This document shows positions 50,963-60,156 of a DNA stretch of 64,000 nucleotides, piece by piece (positions within the stretch are counted from its first letter, which is position 1; every line of letters begins with the position of its first letter). The position numbers and the translations under genes were made by a program. The notes below the pieces were generated by a model. The model saw only the letters and a program-made list of their open reading frames with translations, made no database searches and was not told the DNA's origin. This stretch comes from Liberiplasma sp046541015 (GTDB lineage: Bacteria; Bacillota_I; Bacilli_A; Izemoplasmatales; Izemoplasmataceae), in the NCBI GenBank assembly GCA_046541015.1, contig JBKHEA010000004.1, positions 49,551 through 113,550 on the forward strand. Direction: 5' to 3'.

Positions 50963-51767
50963 TTTAAGAAAATTAACGACCCCCTATTTACTATGGATGA
51001 TATTACTGATTTTAGTCCCAAGTTTATTTATCATTTTAGCGATGATTACAACATTTCATATATTTAATGATTATGCCTTTAGATTCACAGGAGAATATTT
51101 AACATTCTTGCAAGATGAAATCTTTATTTCTGCCTTTAGAAATAGTATTAAATATGCGGGCATTACCACCTTGATTTGTTTTTTTATTGGCTATCCTGTT
51201 GCCTACTATTTTGCACGTATGCAAAGTAATAATAAAACCTTATTTGTGGCTTTATTAATCGTACCTATTTGGAGTAATATGATTGTGCGTATCATTGCTT
51301 GGGAAAATATTTTTAAACCCATCTCGATTATCAATATGTTTGGACTAAGTTATGATTTAATTGGGACAGATTTTGCGATTATTATTGCAATGGTATCGAT
51401 GTATCTTCCATTTATGATTTTCCCAATATACTCTGTTTTACAAAAAATGGATGATGCCTTAATTGAAGCCAGTAGAGATTTAGGCGCAAACAGTGCTCAA
51501 ACATTTATGCGTATTACCTTACCATTATCTTTAAGTGGGATAGTCAGTGGCGTTATTATGACACTTTTACCAAGTATGACAGCATTCGCTTTACCCGCAA
51601 GACTTGGTGGCGGAAGAATCTTACTACTTGGCAATCTAATAGAAAAAGAAATTTTTAGAGGGTCATTTAATATTGCAGCGACGGTCTCGTTTGTTATTAT
51701 GGTCTTTATGTTAGGACTATTTGCCTTTATCGTTCGCTTTGATAAAGAAGGTGAAACCCTCTTATGA
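50955..51767 (+). CDS. potB: Spermidine/putrescine ABC transporter permease PotB
   Basis: One of two permeases of the polyamine importer. The 270-residue protein has about six membrane helices and the EAA loop EASRDLGANSAQTFMRITLPL that contacts PotA. The PotB-type NSIKYAGITT segment precedes it. Overlaps both neighbours (potA by eight bases, potC by four), so the transporter is made as one translational unit. Confidence 0.95.
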   Translation: MHSLRKLTTPYLLWMILLILVPSLFIILAMITTFHIFNDYAFRFTGEYLTFLQDEIFISAFRNSIKYAGITTLICFFIGYPVAYYFARMQSNNKTLFVALLIVPIWSNMIVRIIAWENIFKPISIINMFGLSYDLIGTDFAIIIAMVSMYLPFMIFPIYSVLQKMDDALIEASRDLGANSAQTFMRITLPLSLSGIVSGVIMTLLPSMTAFALPARLGGGRILLLGNLIEKEIFRGSFNIAATVSFVIMVFMLGLFAFIVRFDKEGETLL

Positions 51768-52564
51768 AAAAGAATCTATATGGTTATAGCATTCAATTAT
51801 TCTTAGTTGTATTTACGTTTTTAATTATTTATTTACCCATTTTCATTATTTTCTTAATTAGTATTCACGGATCACGCTTTAGTTTTGATTCGTTTGAGTT
51901 TACTTTTGAATGGTATCAAGGGATATTAGATGACCAACCCCTAATGGAAGCTATTTTTGTAACTTTAAGGATTGCCTTATTAAGTACATTAATCAGTACA
52001 ATCTTAGGGACACTCTTTGCGATTGGGATCCATAGTTTACGAAAAAAAGCTCGTTTACGCTTTATGATTTTAAATAATATGCCTGTTGTAAACCCTGATA
52101 TTGTGACAGGGATTATGTTATTTATGGTCTTTAGATTTTTTAGACTAACTTTTGGGTTTCCAACGATGTTAATCGCTCACATATTTTTTAGTATTCCATT
52201 TGTCATATTAAGTGTATTACCAAAACTAAAAAGTCTTGATTCAAATTTATTTGATGCCGCCCTTGATTTAGGGGCGACAAAATTTAAAGCAATTATCTAT
52301 GTTATTATCCCTTCAATCAAAGTTGGTATGATCGCAGGGGCTTTAATTGCTTTTACAATGAGTATTGATGATTTTATTATTAGTTACTTTATGAAAAGTG
52401 GTGATTTTCATAATGTTAGTACCTTGATTTATTCACGCCTTGCAAGAAGACAAATATCACCAGAAGTCTTCGCTTACAATAGTTTAATCGTATTACTAAC
52501 GGTTTCTATTATGATATTATTTAACCAATTAAATAAAAAAGACAAAAAAATAAAGGAGAAATAA
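51764..52564 (+). CDS. potC: Spermidine/putrescine ABC transporter permease PotC
   Basis: Second permease. The 266-residue protein has about six membrane helices and the EAA-type loop DAALDLGATKFKAIIYVIIP. FTMSIDDFIISYF is the typical PotC block near the C-terminus. It begins inside the potB stop codon (ATGA) and ends one base before potD. Confidence 0.95.
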   Translation: MKKNLYGYSIQLFLVVFTFLIIYLPIFIIFLISIHGSRFSFDSFEFTFEWYQGILDDQPLMEAIFVTLRIALLSTLISTILGTLFAIGIHSLRKKARLRFMILNNMPVVNPDIVTGIMLFMVFRFFRLTFGFPTMLIAHIFFSIPFVILSVLPKLKSLDSNLFDAALDLGATKFKAIIYVIIPSIKVGMIAGALIAFTMSIDDFIISYFMKSGDFHNVSTLIYSRLARRQISPEVFAYNSLIVLLTVSIMILFNQLNKKDKKIKEK

Positions 52565-52565
52565 A

Positions 52566-53633
52566 ATGAAAAAAATTAGCTTATTTGTTGCTTTAGTTGT
52601 TGCAGTATTTACTTTAAGTGCGTGTTCTAATCAAGAGACGCTTTATGTATTAAACTGGGGTGAATATATGGACCCTGAACTTGTTGAATTATTTGAAGAA
52701 ACTTATGATGTAAGAGTTGTTTATGAGACAGTAGGTTCTAATGAAGAAATGGAACTTAAAATTAAACAAAACATTACAGCCTATGATATAGTTATACCAA
52801 GTGATTACATGATAGATAAACTCAATCAAGAAGGATTATTAAATGAAATTGATTTTTCTTTGTTAAGTAATTACGATGAATCAACTATCTTCCAAGATGC
52901 TAAAGATTTATACGAAGATGAATCATTTGGAAATCATATGATTCCATATTTCTTCGGAACAATTGGGATTATGTATAATACTGAAAATGCAGCGGTTGCA
53001 GAGGCTTTAGAAGCTGATGGTATGTGTGCGTTATTTGATGAAGACAGTCCATTTAATATTGGGATGTATGATTCACCACGTGATGCGGTTGCAGCAGCAC
53101 TGATTTGTTTAGGATACCCAGTTAATACAACCGATGAAACAGAACTACAAGAAGCAGAAGATCTTTTAAGAAACGCTAATATTTTACGTTTTGGAGAAGA
53201 TGACTTAAAAGGGGACGTTGCGCTTGGTAGTTTAGATATGGCTTTAGTATATTCAGGAGATTATTTTGAAATGTTGTTTGTTTATGAAGAGGAAGAAGAA
53301 ACCATTAACTTTGATTATTATAATCCTGTACACACCAATATTTGGATTGATGCGTTTGTTATTCCAACAACTAGTGAAAATACTGATTTAGCTCACCAAT
53401 TTATCGATTTCTTTTTAGATACTGATAATGCTGTTCAAAATGCAGACTGGGTTGGGTATACACCAGTCATTGAAGCAGTATATACAATTATGGTTGAGGA
53501 TTATGAATACGACTATGAACATTATTATCCACAACCTGAAGGACATACTCGCGAAGCTTACCGCTATATTAGTACCGAACATTCCAATAAATTAAATGAA
53601 ATCTTAAACCGCGCCAAATTAAACGAAAATTAA
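52566..53633 (+). CDS. potD: Spermidine/putrescine-binding lipoprotein PotD
   Basis: Surface-anchored binding protein of the importer. The 355-residue protein has a signal peptide with lipobox TLSAC (Cys20), then the mature start LYVLNWGEYMDPEL typical of PotD, with YDIVIPSDYM and PYFFGTIGIMYN further on. These blocks include aromatic and acidic residues that hold the polyamine amines. Last gene of the operon, followed by a terminator. Confidence 0.95.
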   Translation: MKKISLFVALVVAVFTLSACSNQETLYVLNWGEYMDPELVELFEETYDVRVVYETVGSNEEMELKIKQNITAYDIVIPSDYMIDKLNQEGLLNEIDFSLLSNYDESTIFQDAKDLYEDESFGNHMIPYFFGTIGIMYNTENAAVAEALEADGMCALFDEDSPFNIGMYDSPRDAVAAALICLGYPVNTTDETELQEAEDLLRNANILRFGEDDLKGDVALGSLDMALVYSGDYFEMLFVYEEEEETINFDYYNPVHTNIWIDAFVIPTTSENTDLAHQFIDFFLDTDNAVQNADWVGYTPVIEAVYTIMVEDYEYDYEHYYPQPEGHTREAYRYISTEHSNKLNEILNRAKLNEN

Positions 53634-53645
53634 TCAAAAATTATA

Positions 53646-53675
53646 AAAAGGAAAACGTGTTTTTCCTTTTTATTT
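53646..53675 (+). terminator. Rho-independent terminator of potABCD
   Basis: Ten-bp stem AAAAGGAAAA/TTTTCCTTTT with loop CGTGT and a T-rich tail. Confidence 0.85.
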
Positions 53676-53724
53676 TACTCAATTTATGCTAAAATCTTTA
53701 TGATATTACGATAGGTGGTAAATC

Positions 53725-54102
53725 ATGAAATCTAGAAGAGAACAACGTGCCCAAGTGGTTGAAATATTATATAGTCTTGAAATGAATAACACTAACACAT
53801 TTGAAAAGACTGAATACCCTTTTGTCAATGAAATGTTAGAAGGGATTTTACAAGCGCAAGCAAAAATTGATGCAATTATTAGTGATCATTTAGTCAACTG
53901 GACATTAAAACGTTTATCCATGGTTGATCGTGCCATCATACGTCTTGCAACGTATGAACTTTATAATACCGACACACCCGCAGAAATCATCATTAATGAA
54001 GCCTTAAACTTAACAAGAATGTTTACAGATGAAGGCGATTCTAAAGCGGTCAAGTTTAACAACCGATTACTCGATAACATTAAAAACACACTAAAAAAGT
54101 AG
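53725..54102 (+). CDS. nusB: Transcription antitermination factor NusB
   Basis: RNA-binding partner of NusE/S10 in rRNA antitermination. The 125-residue helical protein starts RREQRAQVVEILYSLE and has the conserved VDRAIIRLATYEL and EIIINEALNL helices. It has an extended -10-like TGCTAAAAT at 53687-53695 and AGGTGG before the ATG. It heads a run with xseA, xseB, dxs, tlyA and recN, as in Bacillus. Confidence 0.95.
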   Translation: MKSRREQRAQVVEILYSLEMNNTNTFEKTEYPFVNEMLEGILQAQAKIDAIISDHLVNWTLKRLSMVDRAIIRLATYELYNTDTPAEIIINEALNLTRMFTDEGDSKAVKFNNRLLDNIKNTLKK

Positions 54103-54109
54103 GGGTAGT

Positions 54110-55402
54110 ATGGCAGAAAAGGCTTTAACAGTAACTGCGCTCACAAAATATATTAAGTATAAGTTTGATTCGGATGTTCATCTTAAGAACATTCTTTTAG
54201 AAGGCGAAATTTCAAACTTTAAACATAATGTACGTGGGCATTTTTATTTTACGTTAAAAGACGATCACGCATCAATTAGTGCGATTATGTTTAAAAATAA
54301 TGCTTTAGGTGTAAACTTCACACCAAAAGATGGCATGCATGTCATTGTTAGAGGTTATTTAAGCGTATTTGAAGCTAGTGGAAGTTATCAAATCTATGTT
54401 GATAGTATGGACGAAGTAGGCTTAGGTAATTTATATCAAGCGTATTTAGCACTTAAAGAAGCTTTAGAAAAAGAAGGTTTGTTTGATCAAAAATATAAAA
54501 AACCGATTCCACGATTTCCTAAACAAGTCGCCGTTTTAACCAGTGCAACTGGCGCTGCAGTGCGTGATATTATTCACATTATTAATAGAAGATATCCTTT
54601 AACGAAGATTTTAGTTTATCCAACCACTGTACAAGGTGAAAACGCCAAACATGAAATCGTTGAAAACATAAAAAAGGCAAACAATAATCCTTTAAACGAT
54701 GTGATTATTTTAGGTCGTGGTGGCGGTAGTATTGAAGATTTATGGGCTTTTAATGAAGAAATGGTGGCCCGAGCAATCTTTGAATCGACCCTACCAATCA
54801 TTTCAGCCGTAGGTCATGAAACAGATTTTACCATCAGTGACTTTGTTGCCGATTTAAGGGCACCAACGCCAAGTGGCGCCGCAGAAATTGCCGTGCCTGA
54901 TCAAATTGCTTTACATCGTGATATTGATCAAGCTAAAAAACGTATGGGTGATGCCTTTAAACGTCTTAACAATCAATTAGAAGATAAACTAAGTAAACTT
55001 ATGAATCGTTATGTCTTAAAAGACCCAGCTAGACTTTTATTAAGCTATAGTAAATCATTTGAACATTTAGAAGAAAAACTTTCACTCTTACATCCTAAAA
55101 AACGTTTAGAAAATTCAAAGCTTACACTTATTCAACAAGAAAAATCTTTATATAGAGCCTATCAACAACTTTTAAGCAACAAACAAAAAGAGTTCGTTAA
55201 AATGATTGAACATTTAGATTATGTTAATCCCTTAAACATTATGAAAAAAGGCTATACCTTAACGAAAAAAGAAGGCACCATTATTAAAAGCATTGCCGCA
55301 ATCAATGAAGGCGATACCGTAACTATAGCTTTTAGTGATGGGTTAGCAAACGCGAAAATATTATCAAAAGAAAAGGATGATAATCATGGAAAAAAAGATT
55401 AG
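54110..55402 (+). CDS. xseA: Exodeoxyribonuclease VII large subunit
   Basis: Catalytic subunit of a single-strand exonuclease. The 430-residue protein has an N-terminal OB fold (LEGEISNFKHNVRGHFYFTL), then the catalytic domain with VLTSATGAAVRDI, GRGGGSIEDLWAFN and SAVGHETDFTI, then coiled-coil helices that bind XseB, and a C-terminal GYTLTKKEG block. AGGGGTAGT precedes the ATG. It overlaps the start of xseB. Confidence 0.97.
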   Translation: MAEKALTVTALTKYIKYKFDSDVHLKNILLEGEISNFKHNVRGHFYFTLKDDHASISAIMFKNNALGVNFTPKDGMHVIVRGYLSVFEASGSYQIYVDSMDEVGLGNLYQAYLALKEALEKEGLFDQKYKKPIPRFPKQVAVLTSATGAAVRDIIHIINRRYPLTKILVYPTTVQGENAKHEIVENIKKANNNPLNDVIILGRGGGSIEDLWAFNEEMVARAIFESTLPIISAVGHETDFTISDFVADLRAPTPSGAAEIAVPDQIALHRDIDQAKKRMGDAFKRLNNQLEDKLSKLMNRYVLKDPARLLLSYSKSFEHLEEKLSLLHPKKRLENSKLTLIQQEKSLYRAYQQLLSNKQKEFVKMIEHLDYVNPLNIMKKGYTLTKKEGTIIKSIAAINEGDTVTIAFSDGLANAKILSKEKDDNHGKKD

Positions 55403-55604
55403 TTTTGAAGAGGCACTTAAACAACTTGAAGCGATTGTTGAATCGTTAGAAAATGCTGATTTACCTTTAGAAGAAGCCGTTAAAAAGTATGAAGAGGGCA
55501 TGGCCTTATCTAAACACTGTCACGGTTTATTAGAAGATGCTGAACAGGTATTAACTAAAGTCATGAAAAATCAAAAAGAAGAGGATTTTAGCATCAACGA
55601 ATAG
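55386..55604 (+). CDS. xseB: Exodeoxyribonuclease VII small subunit
   Basis: Small subunit wrapping the XseA helices. The 72-residue protein has the diagnostic SFEEALKQLEAIVESLE and LPLEEAVKKYEEGMAL. ATG 55386 is better spaced from AAAGGA than the in-frame ATG at 55377. It overlaps xseA by 17 bases. In Bacillus ispA follows; here dxs follows directly. Confidence 0.95.
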   Translation: MEKKISFEEALKQLEAIVESLENADLPLEEAVKKYEEGMALSKHCHGLLEDAEQVLTKVMKNQKEEDFSINE

Positions 55605-55613
55605 GAGGACATC

Positions 55614-57449
55614 ATGAAGATAAACGACATCAATGATCCCTCATTTTTAAAATCGCTTTCAGTTAATGAATTAAAAACTTTAAGTGATTCAATCCGACAG
55701 TTTTTGATAGAACACATTAGTCAAACTGGGGGTCATCTCTCAAGTAACCTTGGCATTGTTGAGTTAACCGTTGCCATCCATAAAGTATTTGATTCGCCAA
55801 AGGATCAAATCCTTTTTGACGTGGGGCATCAGGCTTATGTTCATAAAATTTTAACCGGGCGTGCCAATCAATTTGATACATTGCGTAAGACTGATGGATT
55901 AAGTGGCTTTTTAAAACGAGAAGAATCAGAACATGATATTTTAGAAGCTGGACATTCTTCAACGAGTTTAGGCGTTGGACTTGGATTATTATACGCTAAA
56001 AATATAGACCCTTCTATTGGCCATGTGGTTATGATAATTGGTGATGGCGCTTTAGCAAATGGCGTCTCTTTAGAATCTTTAAACGTGATGGGCCATGATA
56101 CAAGTAAAGCCCCGATTATCATTTTAAATGATAACGAAATGAGTATTAGTAAAAATGTTGGCTATTTAGCTAAGGTATTCACCAAGTTGCGTTTAAAACG
56201 AAGTGTACGCGTCATCAAACGATCAACAAAAAAAGTTGTTCCAAAATTTTTAAGAGGTTTTGCCTCAAAAATGGAAAAACGTCTTAGAGGTTTTATTACA
56301 GGACAAAGTTATTTTGAAGACCAAGGGTATGAATACTATGGACCCATTGATGGCCATGATTATAAAGCGTTATTAAAAGTGTTAAGTGTCGCAAAAAACG
56401 CTCATAAACCATGTATTATTCATGTTAGAACTATTAAAGGGAAAGGCTATGGACCGAGTGAATTAGATGCAGTGGGTAAATGGCATGGCGTTTGCGCCTT
56501 TGAAGTCGATAGTGGAGATTTTTTAAAAGAAGAAACAGAAAAAATTTCTTATAGTTTATCGGTTAGTCGTTATTTACAAGAAAAAGCTAAGCTAGATAAA
56601 AACTTTTACGTTATCACCCCAGCAATGATAGGGGGCAGTGAGCTTTATGAATTTTATGAAGCGTATAACGACCGCTTAATTGATGTAGGGATAGCCGAAC
56701 AAACAGCGCTTCTTTTAGCTAGTGGACTTGCCTTAAAAAAGATTAAAGTCTTTGTTAGTATCTATTCAACCTTTTTACAAAGAGCTTATGATCATATTCT
56801 TCATGATATTGCCCGTATGAACTTAAATGTAATCATCGGGATTGACCGTGCAGGATTAGTCGGTGGCGATGGGGAAACCCATCAAGGGATTTATGATATC
56901 CCAATGCTTGCCCATATTCCTAATACCACCATCGCCCATCCTAAAGATGCCTTAGAACTTCAAGGGTTATTAAATTATGCGTTTTTACATGAAGGGCTCA
57001 TTGCGATTCGTTATCCTAAGGATTTAGTCGATCATATTGGTTTTGATGAAACCCCAATTTACCCTTCTTGGGAGATAATTACTAAAGGCAATCAAGCGAC
57101 AATTATTACCTTTGGTTCAAGAATTAATGAATTAGAAAAGCACATTAAAGAAAATAATTATCCCTATACTTTAATCAATGCCCGCTATATTAAACCCCTA
57201 GATTATAACATTTTAGATCAAGTTGATCGCAGTAAACCAATTATTACGGTTGAAGAAAGCACACTTACAGGTGGTTTAGGGTCAATGATTAGAGATTATT
57301 ATAGTGATCGTGATTTACAAGTTTATAAGTTTAAGCGTCTTGGATTTCATGAAGCCTTTGTGCCTCAAGGGGATATATCAACTATGTTAAAGCGTTATAA
57401 CCTTGATTCAGAAAGCATTTTAAAGGTTGTGGCATCCTTATGCGATTAG
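55614..57449 (+). CDS. dxs: 1-deoxy-D-xylulose-5-phosphate synthase
   Basis: First step of the MEP isoprenoid pathway, joining pyruvate and glyceraldehyde 3-phosphate with thiamine diphosphate. The 611-residue protein has GGHLSSNLG with a catalytic histidine, VGHQAYVHKILTGR, GDGALANG for the cofactor, the GIAEQ glutamate, STFLQRAYD and GDGETHQG. Two family blocks are unusual: GIAEQTA instead of GIAEQHA, and GDGALANGVSLESLN instead of GDGALTGGMA-EALN. It may still be active, as the known catalytic Glu, Arg and His are kept. AGGAGGACATC precedes the ATG. Confidence 0.92.
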   Translation: MKINDINDPSFLKSLSVNELKTLSDSIRQFLIEHISQTGGHLSSNLGIVELTVAIHKVFDSPKDQILFDVGHQAYVHKILTGRANQFDTLRKTDGLSGFLKREESEHDILEAGHSSTSLGVGLGLLYAKNIDPSIGHVVMIIGDGALANGVSLESLNVMGHDTSKAPIIILNDNEMSISKNVGYLAKVFTKLRLKRSVRVIKRSTKKVVPKFLRGFASKMEKRLRGFITGQSYFEDQGYEYYGPIDGHDYKALLKVLSVAKNAHKPCIIHVRTIKGKGYGPSELDAVGKWHGVCAFEVDSGDFLKEETEKISYSLSVSRYLQEKAKLDKNFYVITPAMIGGSELYEFYEAYNDRLIDVGIAEQTALLLASGLALKKIKVFVSIYSTFLQRAYDHILHDIARMNLNVIIGIDRAGLVGGDGETHQGIYDIPMLAHIPNTTIAHPKDALELQGLLNYAFLHEGLIAIRYPKDLVDHIGFDETPIYPSWEIITKGNQATIITFGSRINELEKHIKENNYPYTLINARYIKPLDYNILDQVDRSKPIITVEESTLTGGLGSMIRDYYSDRDLQVYKFKRLGFHEAFVPQGDISTMLKRYNLDSESILKVVASLCD

Positions 57450-58207
57450 ATCAAGCTTTAGTTGAAAAAAAGCGCTTTGAAAGCCGTCATCAAGCACAAA
57501 TTGAAATTAAAAATGGTCGTGTTTTAGTAAATAAGCGCCCCATAAAAAAACCAAGCCATCAAGTCAGTGATACTGATGAAATTACCATACTTGATTTATT
57601 TAATCCCTATGTGAGTAAAGGGGGCTTAAAATTACAAAAAGCGTTAGATACCTTTAATATTAGTTTTGAAGGTAAAACCATTTTAGATATTGGCGCATCA
57701 ACTGGTGGGTTTACTGAAGTGGCTTTAAAAGCTAAAGCTAAGCATGTTTATGCCATAGAAAAAGGTCATGGACAGTTCCATCTTAAACTCCAAAACCATC
57801 CCAATATTACGTTGCTTGAATTGACGGATTTTTTAACCATTGATCATTTTGAAAGGTTTAAAGCTATTGATTATTATACAATCGATGTTAGCTTTATTTC
57901 ATCGCTTGAAATTATCAAACACTGTTTAAAAAACGTCTATGCCCCAATGATTGTACTGATTAAACCACAGTTTGAACAAACCAGTAAAAAAGGCTTAATT
58001 ATTCATGAAAGCCATCATCAAAAGATACTCAAAAATTATCAAAATACTCTAAATGCTTTAGGCTTGTACTTAAATGCACTCACTTATTCGCCCATCAAAG
58101 GTGGAAAAGGCAATATTGAATTTTTAGCGTATGTTACAAAAGAAAAATCAAGCATTGATGTGAATCATTGTATCAAAGAAGCACACATTTTTTTAAAGGA
58201 GGCTTAA
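57440..58207 (+). CDS. tlyA: TlyA family RNA 2'-O-methyltransferase with S4 domain
   Basis: Methylates ribose in 16S and/or 23S rRNA (known for TlyA of Mycobacterium). The 255-residue protein has an N-terminal S4 domain (MRLDQALVEKKRFESR) and an FtsJ-like methyltransferase domain with the SAM motif LDIGASTGGFTEVAL and an acidic TIDVSFIS strand. It overlaps dxs by 10 bases. Bacillus has the homologue YqxC at the same position. The haemolysin label sometimes attached to this family is historical. Confidence 0.92.
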   Translation: MRLDQALVEKKRFESRHQAQIEIKNGRVLVNKRPIKKPSHQVSDTDEITILDLFNPYVSKGGLKLQKALDTFNISFEGKTILDIGASTGGFTEVALKAKAKHVYAIEKGHGQFHLKLQNHPNITLLELTDFLTIDHFERFKAIDYYTIDVSFISSLEIIKHCLKNVYAPMIVLIKPQFEQTSKKGLIIHESHHQKILKNYQNTLNALGLYLNALTYSPIKGGKGNIEFLAYVTKEKSSIDVNHCIKEAHIFLKEA

Positions 58208-58208
58208 T

Positions 58209-59885
58209 ATGTTACAGTATTTATCCGTTAAAAACTTTGCGATTTTAGAAAACATTGAAGTCACCTTTAGTGAGGGCTTCACTGCTTTAACCGGAGAAAC
58301 TGGTGCCGGTAAAAGTTTACTCATCGATGCGATTGGGCTTTTATTAGGTGATCGTGCTAACACGGATGTTGTTAGAACAGGTGAAGATGTTTGTGAAATC
58401 AAAGGGTTATTTGTCAATTTAAGTGATAAAGTCATGGAAGTATTAAATAGCCTTGATATTAGCGCACCAGATAAAGAATGCTTAATTATTAGACAAATAA
58501 GTAAAAATAGCGCAAATACAGTCAAAGTGAATAGACAAACCATCACCTTACAAGACTTAAGATTAATAACCGAACACTTAGCTGATATTCATACCCAACA
58601 CGACACAAAAAGACTCATTAATCCAGAAACCTATTTATCGTTAATTGACGGCTTTGATCAAAGCACCTTACCGTTGATTCATGACTATCAAGCAAAGTTA
58701 AAAAAGTATAAAGAAGTCCTAAATAGTTATAATAGTTTATTAAACGATAAAGAATCAACCTTAGAAAAACTAGAGTTTATGCGTTTTCAATACGAAGAGC
58801 TCACACGTCATCAATTAGTTCATGGTGAAGAAGATTCGATTAAATCTCAATTAAAAGCGTTAGAAAACTTTGATGCTATTTATCAAGGGATTTCTAAAAG
58901 TATTGCACTTTTTGAAGCCAAAGAAATTTCAGAAACGCTTTATGATATACAAACATCGATTGAAAGTATTAAAGGGTATAATGAACTATATCAAGAACTA
59001 AGCAATCGATTATCTCAAGTATATTATGAACTTGATGATATTTTAAGCACCCTAGTTAAACATAGTGAAACCTTAGATTTTGATCCAATTGAACTAGAAC
59101 ACTATCAAAACCGTGAGCATACGCTTGAAACCTTAAAGCGTAAGTATCATAAAAATATTGATGAACTGATCGATTTTACAGAAACCTTAAGGCGCGATTT
59201 AGAAACTTATGAAAATTATGACGATGCGATAAACGCTAGTAAAAAACGCGTTATTGAAGCGTTCAATCAAGTAAAAGAAGCAGCGCTTAAACTAACAAAG
59301 AAACGAGAAAGTACTGCTAAAATTATTGAAAAAAATCTTCTTGAATTATTAAGTGATCTTGAGTTAAAACAAGCAGTATTTGAGATACGCTTTGACCAAA
59401 GTAACTTAAGTGATGCCTTTAACCATAAACCCTTTAAACATGATGGGGTAGATAGCATTGATTTTTACCTATCAACCAATAAGGGTGAAACCTTAAAACC
59501 TTTAAGTAAGGTTGCAAGTGGTGGGGAATTAAGTCGCATTATGCTAGCCTTAAAAGAAATTTTAATTAAAAACATGGGCTTATCACTCATGATTTTCGAT
59601 GAAATTGATACCGGTGTTAGTGGTTATGTAGCCAACCAAGTTGCCTTAAAGATGAAAGCTATATCAAAAAGTGTTCAAGTCATAACCATTACGCACTTAC
59701 CTCAAGTCGCAGCAAAAAGTGATACCCACTATTTTATTTATAAAGAAGAAAAAGATCAAAAAACCTATGCCTTTATAAAAGTACTATCTCAAGAAGAGCG
59801 CATCTTAACCATCGCTTCAATGATTTCTTCTGATAAAGTTACAGAACATGCCATTGCAAGCGCAAAAAGCTTATTAAATAAATAA
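58209..59885 (+). CDS. recN: DNA repair protein RecN
   Basis: SMC-like ATPase that acts at double-strand breaks. The 558-residue protein has an N-terminal Walker A GETGAGKSLL with the preceding NFAILE segment, a long coiled coil, and a C-terminal signature VASGGELSRIMLALK plus Walker B IFDEIDTGVSG. AAGGAGG precedes the ATG, one base after the tlyA stop. The argR gene usually found between tlyA and recN is absent, and no spoIVB or spo0A follows. Confidence 0.96.
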   Translation: MLQYLSVKNFAILENIEVTFSEGFTALTGETGAGKSLLIDAIGLLLGDRANTDVVRTGEDVCEIKGLFVNLSDKVMEVLNSLDISAPDKECLIIRQISKNSANTVKVNRQTITLQDLRLITEHLADIHTQHDTKRLINPETYLSLIDGFDQSTLPLIHDYQAKLKKYKEVLNSYNSLLNDKESTLEKLEFMRFQYEELTRHQLVHGEEDSIKSQLKALENFDAIYQGISKSIALFEAKEISETLYDIQTSIESIKGYNELYQELSNRLSQVYYELDDILSTLVKHSETLDFDPIELEHYQNREHTLETLKRKYHKNIDELIDFTETLRRDLETYENYDDAINASKKRVIEAFNQVKEAALKLTKKRESTAKIIEKNLLELLSDLELKQAVFEIRFDQSNLSDAFNHKPFKHDGVDSIDFYLSTNKGETLKPLSKVASGGELSRIMLALKEILIKNMGLSLMIFDEIDTGVSGYVANQVALKMKAISKSVQVITITHLPQVAAKSDTHYFIYKEEKDQKTYAFIKVLSQEERILTIASMISSDKVTEHAIASAKSLLNK

Positions 59886-59907
59886 AAAAAGCACACCTGT
59901 GCTTTTT
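59884..59907. terminator. Bidirectional terminator after recN
   Basis: Short stem AAAAGCAC/GTGCTTTT with loop ACCT, A run on the left and T run on the right, between recN and the converging small gene. Confidence 0.82.
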
Positions 59908-59911
59908 CTCA

Positions 59912-60082
59912 TTATTTCAACATTTCAAAGAGTAATAAGAATGTTCCTGCGACGGTTCCTAATAAGAAACCAAAGACTAAGATAATAATAACAATACGTC
60001 CCCATTTCTTTTTAAGAGGATTTTTATAAACAGCTTTTTCTTCCTCACGATTTTTCTTAGGACGTTTTCTACTTTCTGGCAT
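59912..60082 (-). CDS. Small basic single-pass membrane protein (56 residues)
   Basis: A short gene easily missed. It reads 56 codons from ATG 60082 to TAA 59912, preceded on the minus strand by GAGGTGAGG with good spacing. The first half is strongly basic (PESRKRPKKNREEEK, then NPLKKKWGR), followed by one membrane helix (about residues 30-52) with small residues (GFLLGTVAG), ending in MLK. Topology is inferred with the N-terminus inside. The layout looks like the N-terminal anchor of a class A penicillin-binding protein, but the stop is clean. It shares a terminator with recN. I do not know its function. Confidence 0.75.
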   Translation of the reverse strand: MPESRKRPKKNREEEKAVYKNPLKKKWGRIVIIILVFGFLLGTVAGTFLLLFEMLK

Positions 60083-60156
60083 AACCTCACCTCAAATCAT
60101 ATATGTTTGCTTGCTATGCATTATATCGCAAAATAAAGAAAAAGGAAAGAATTTAG

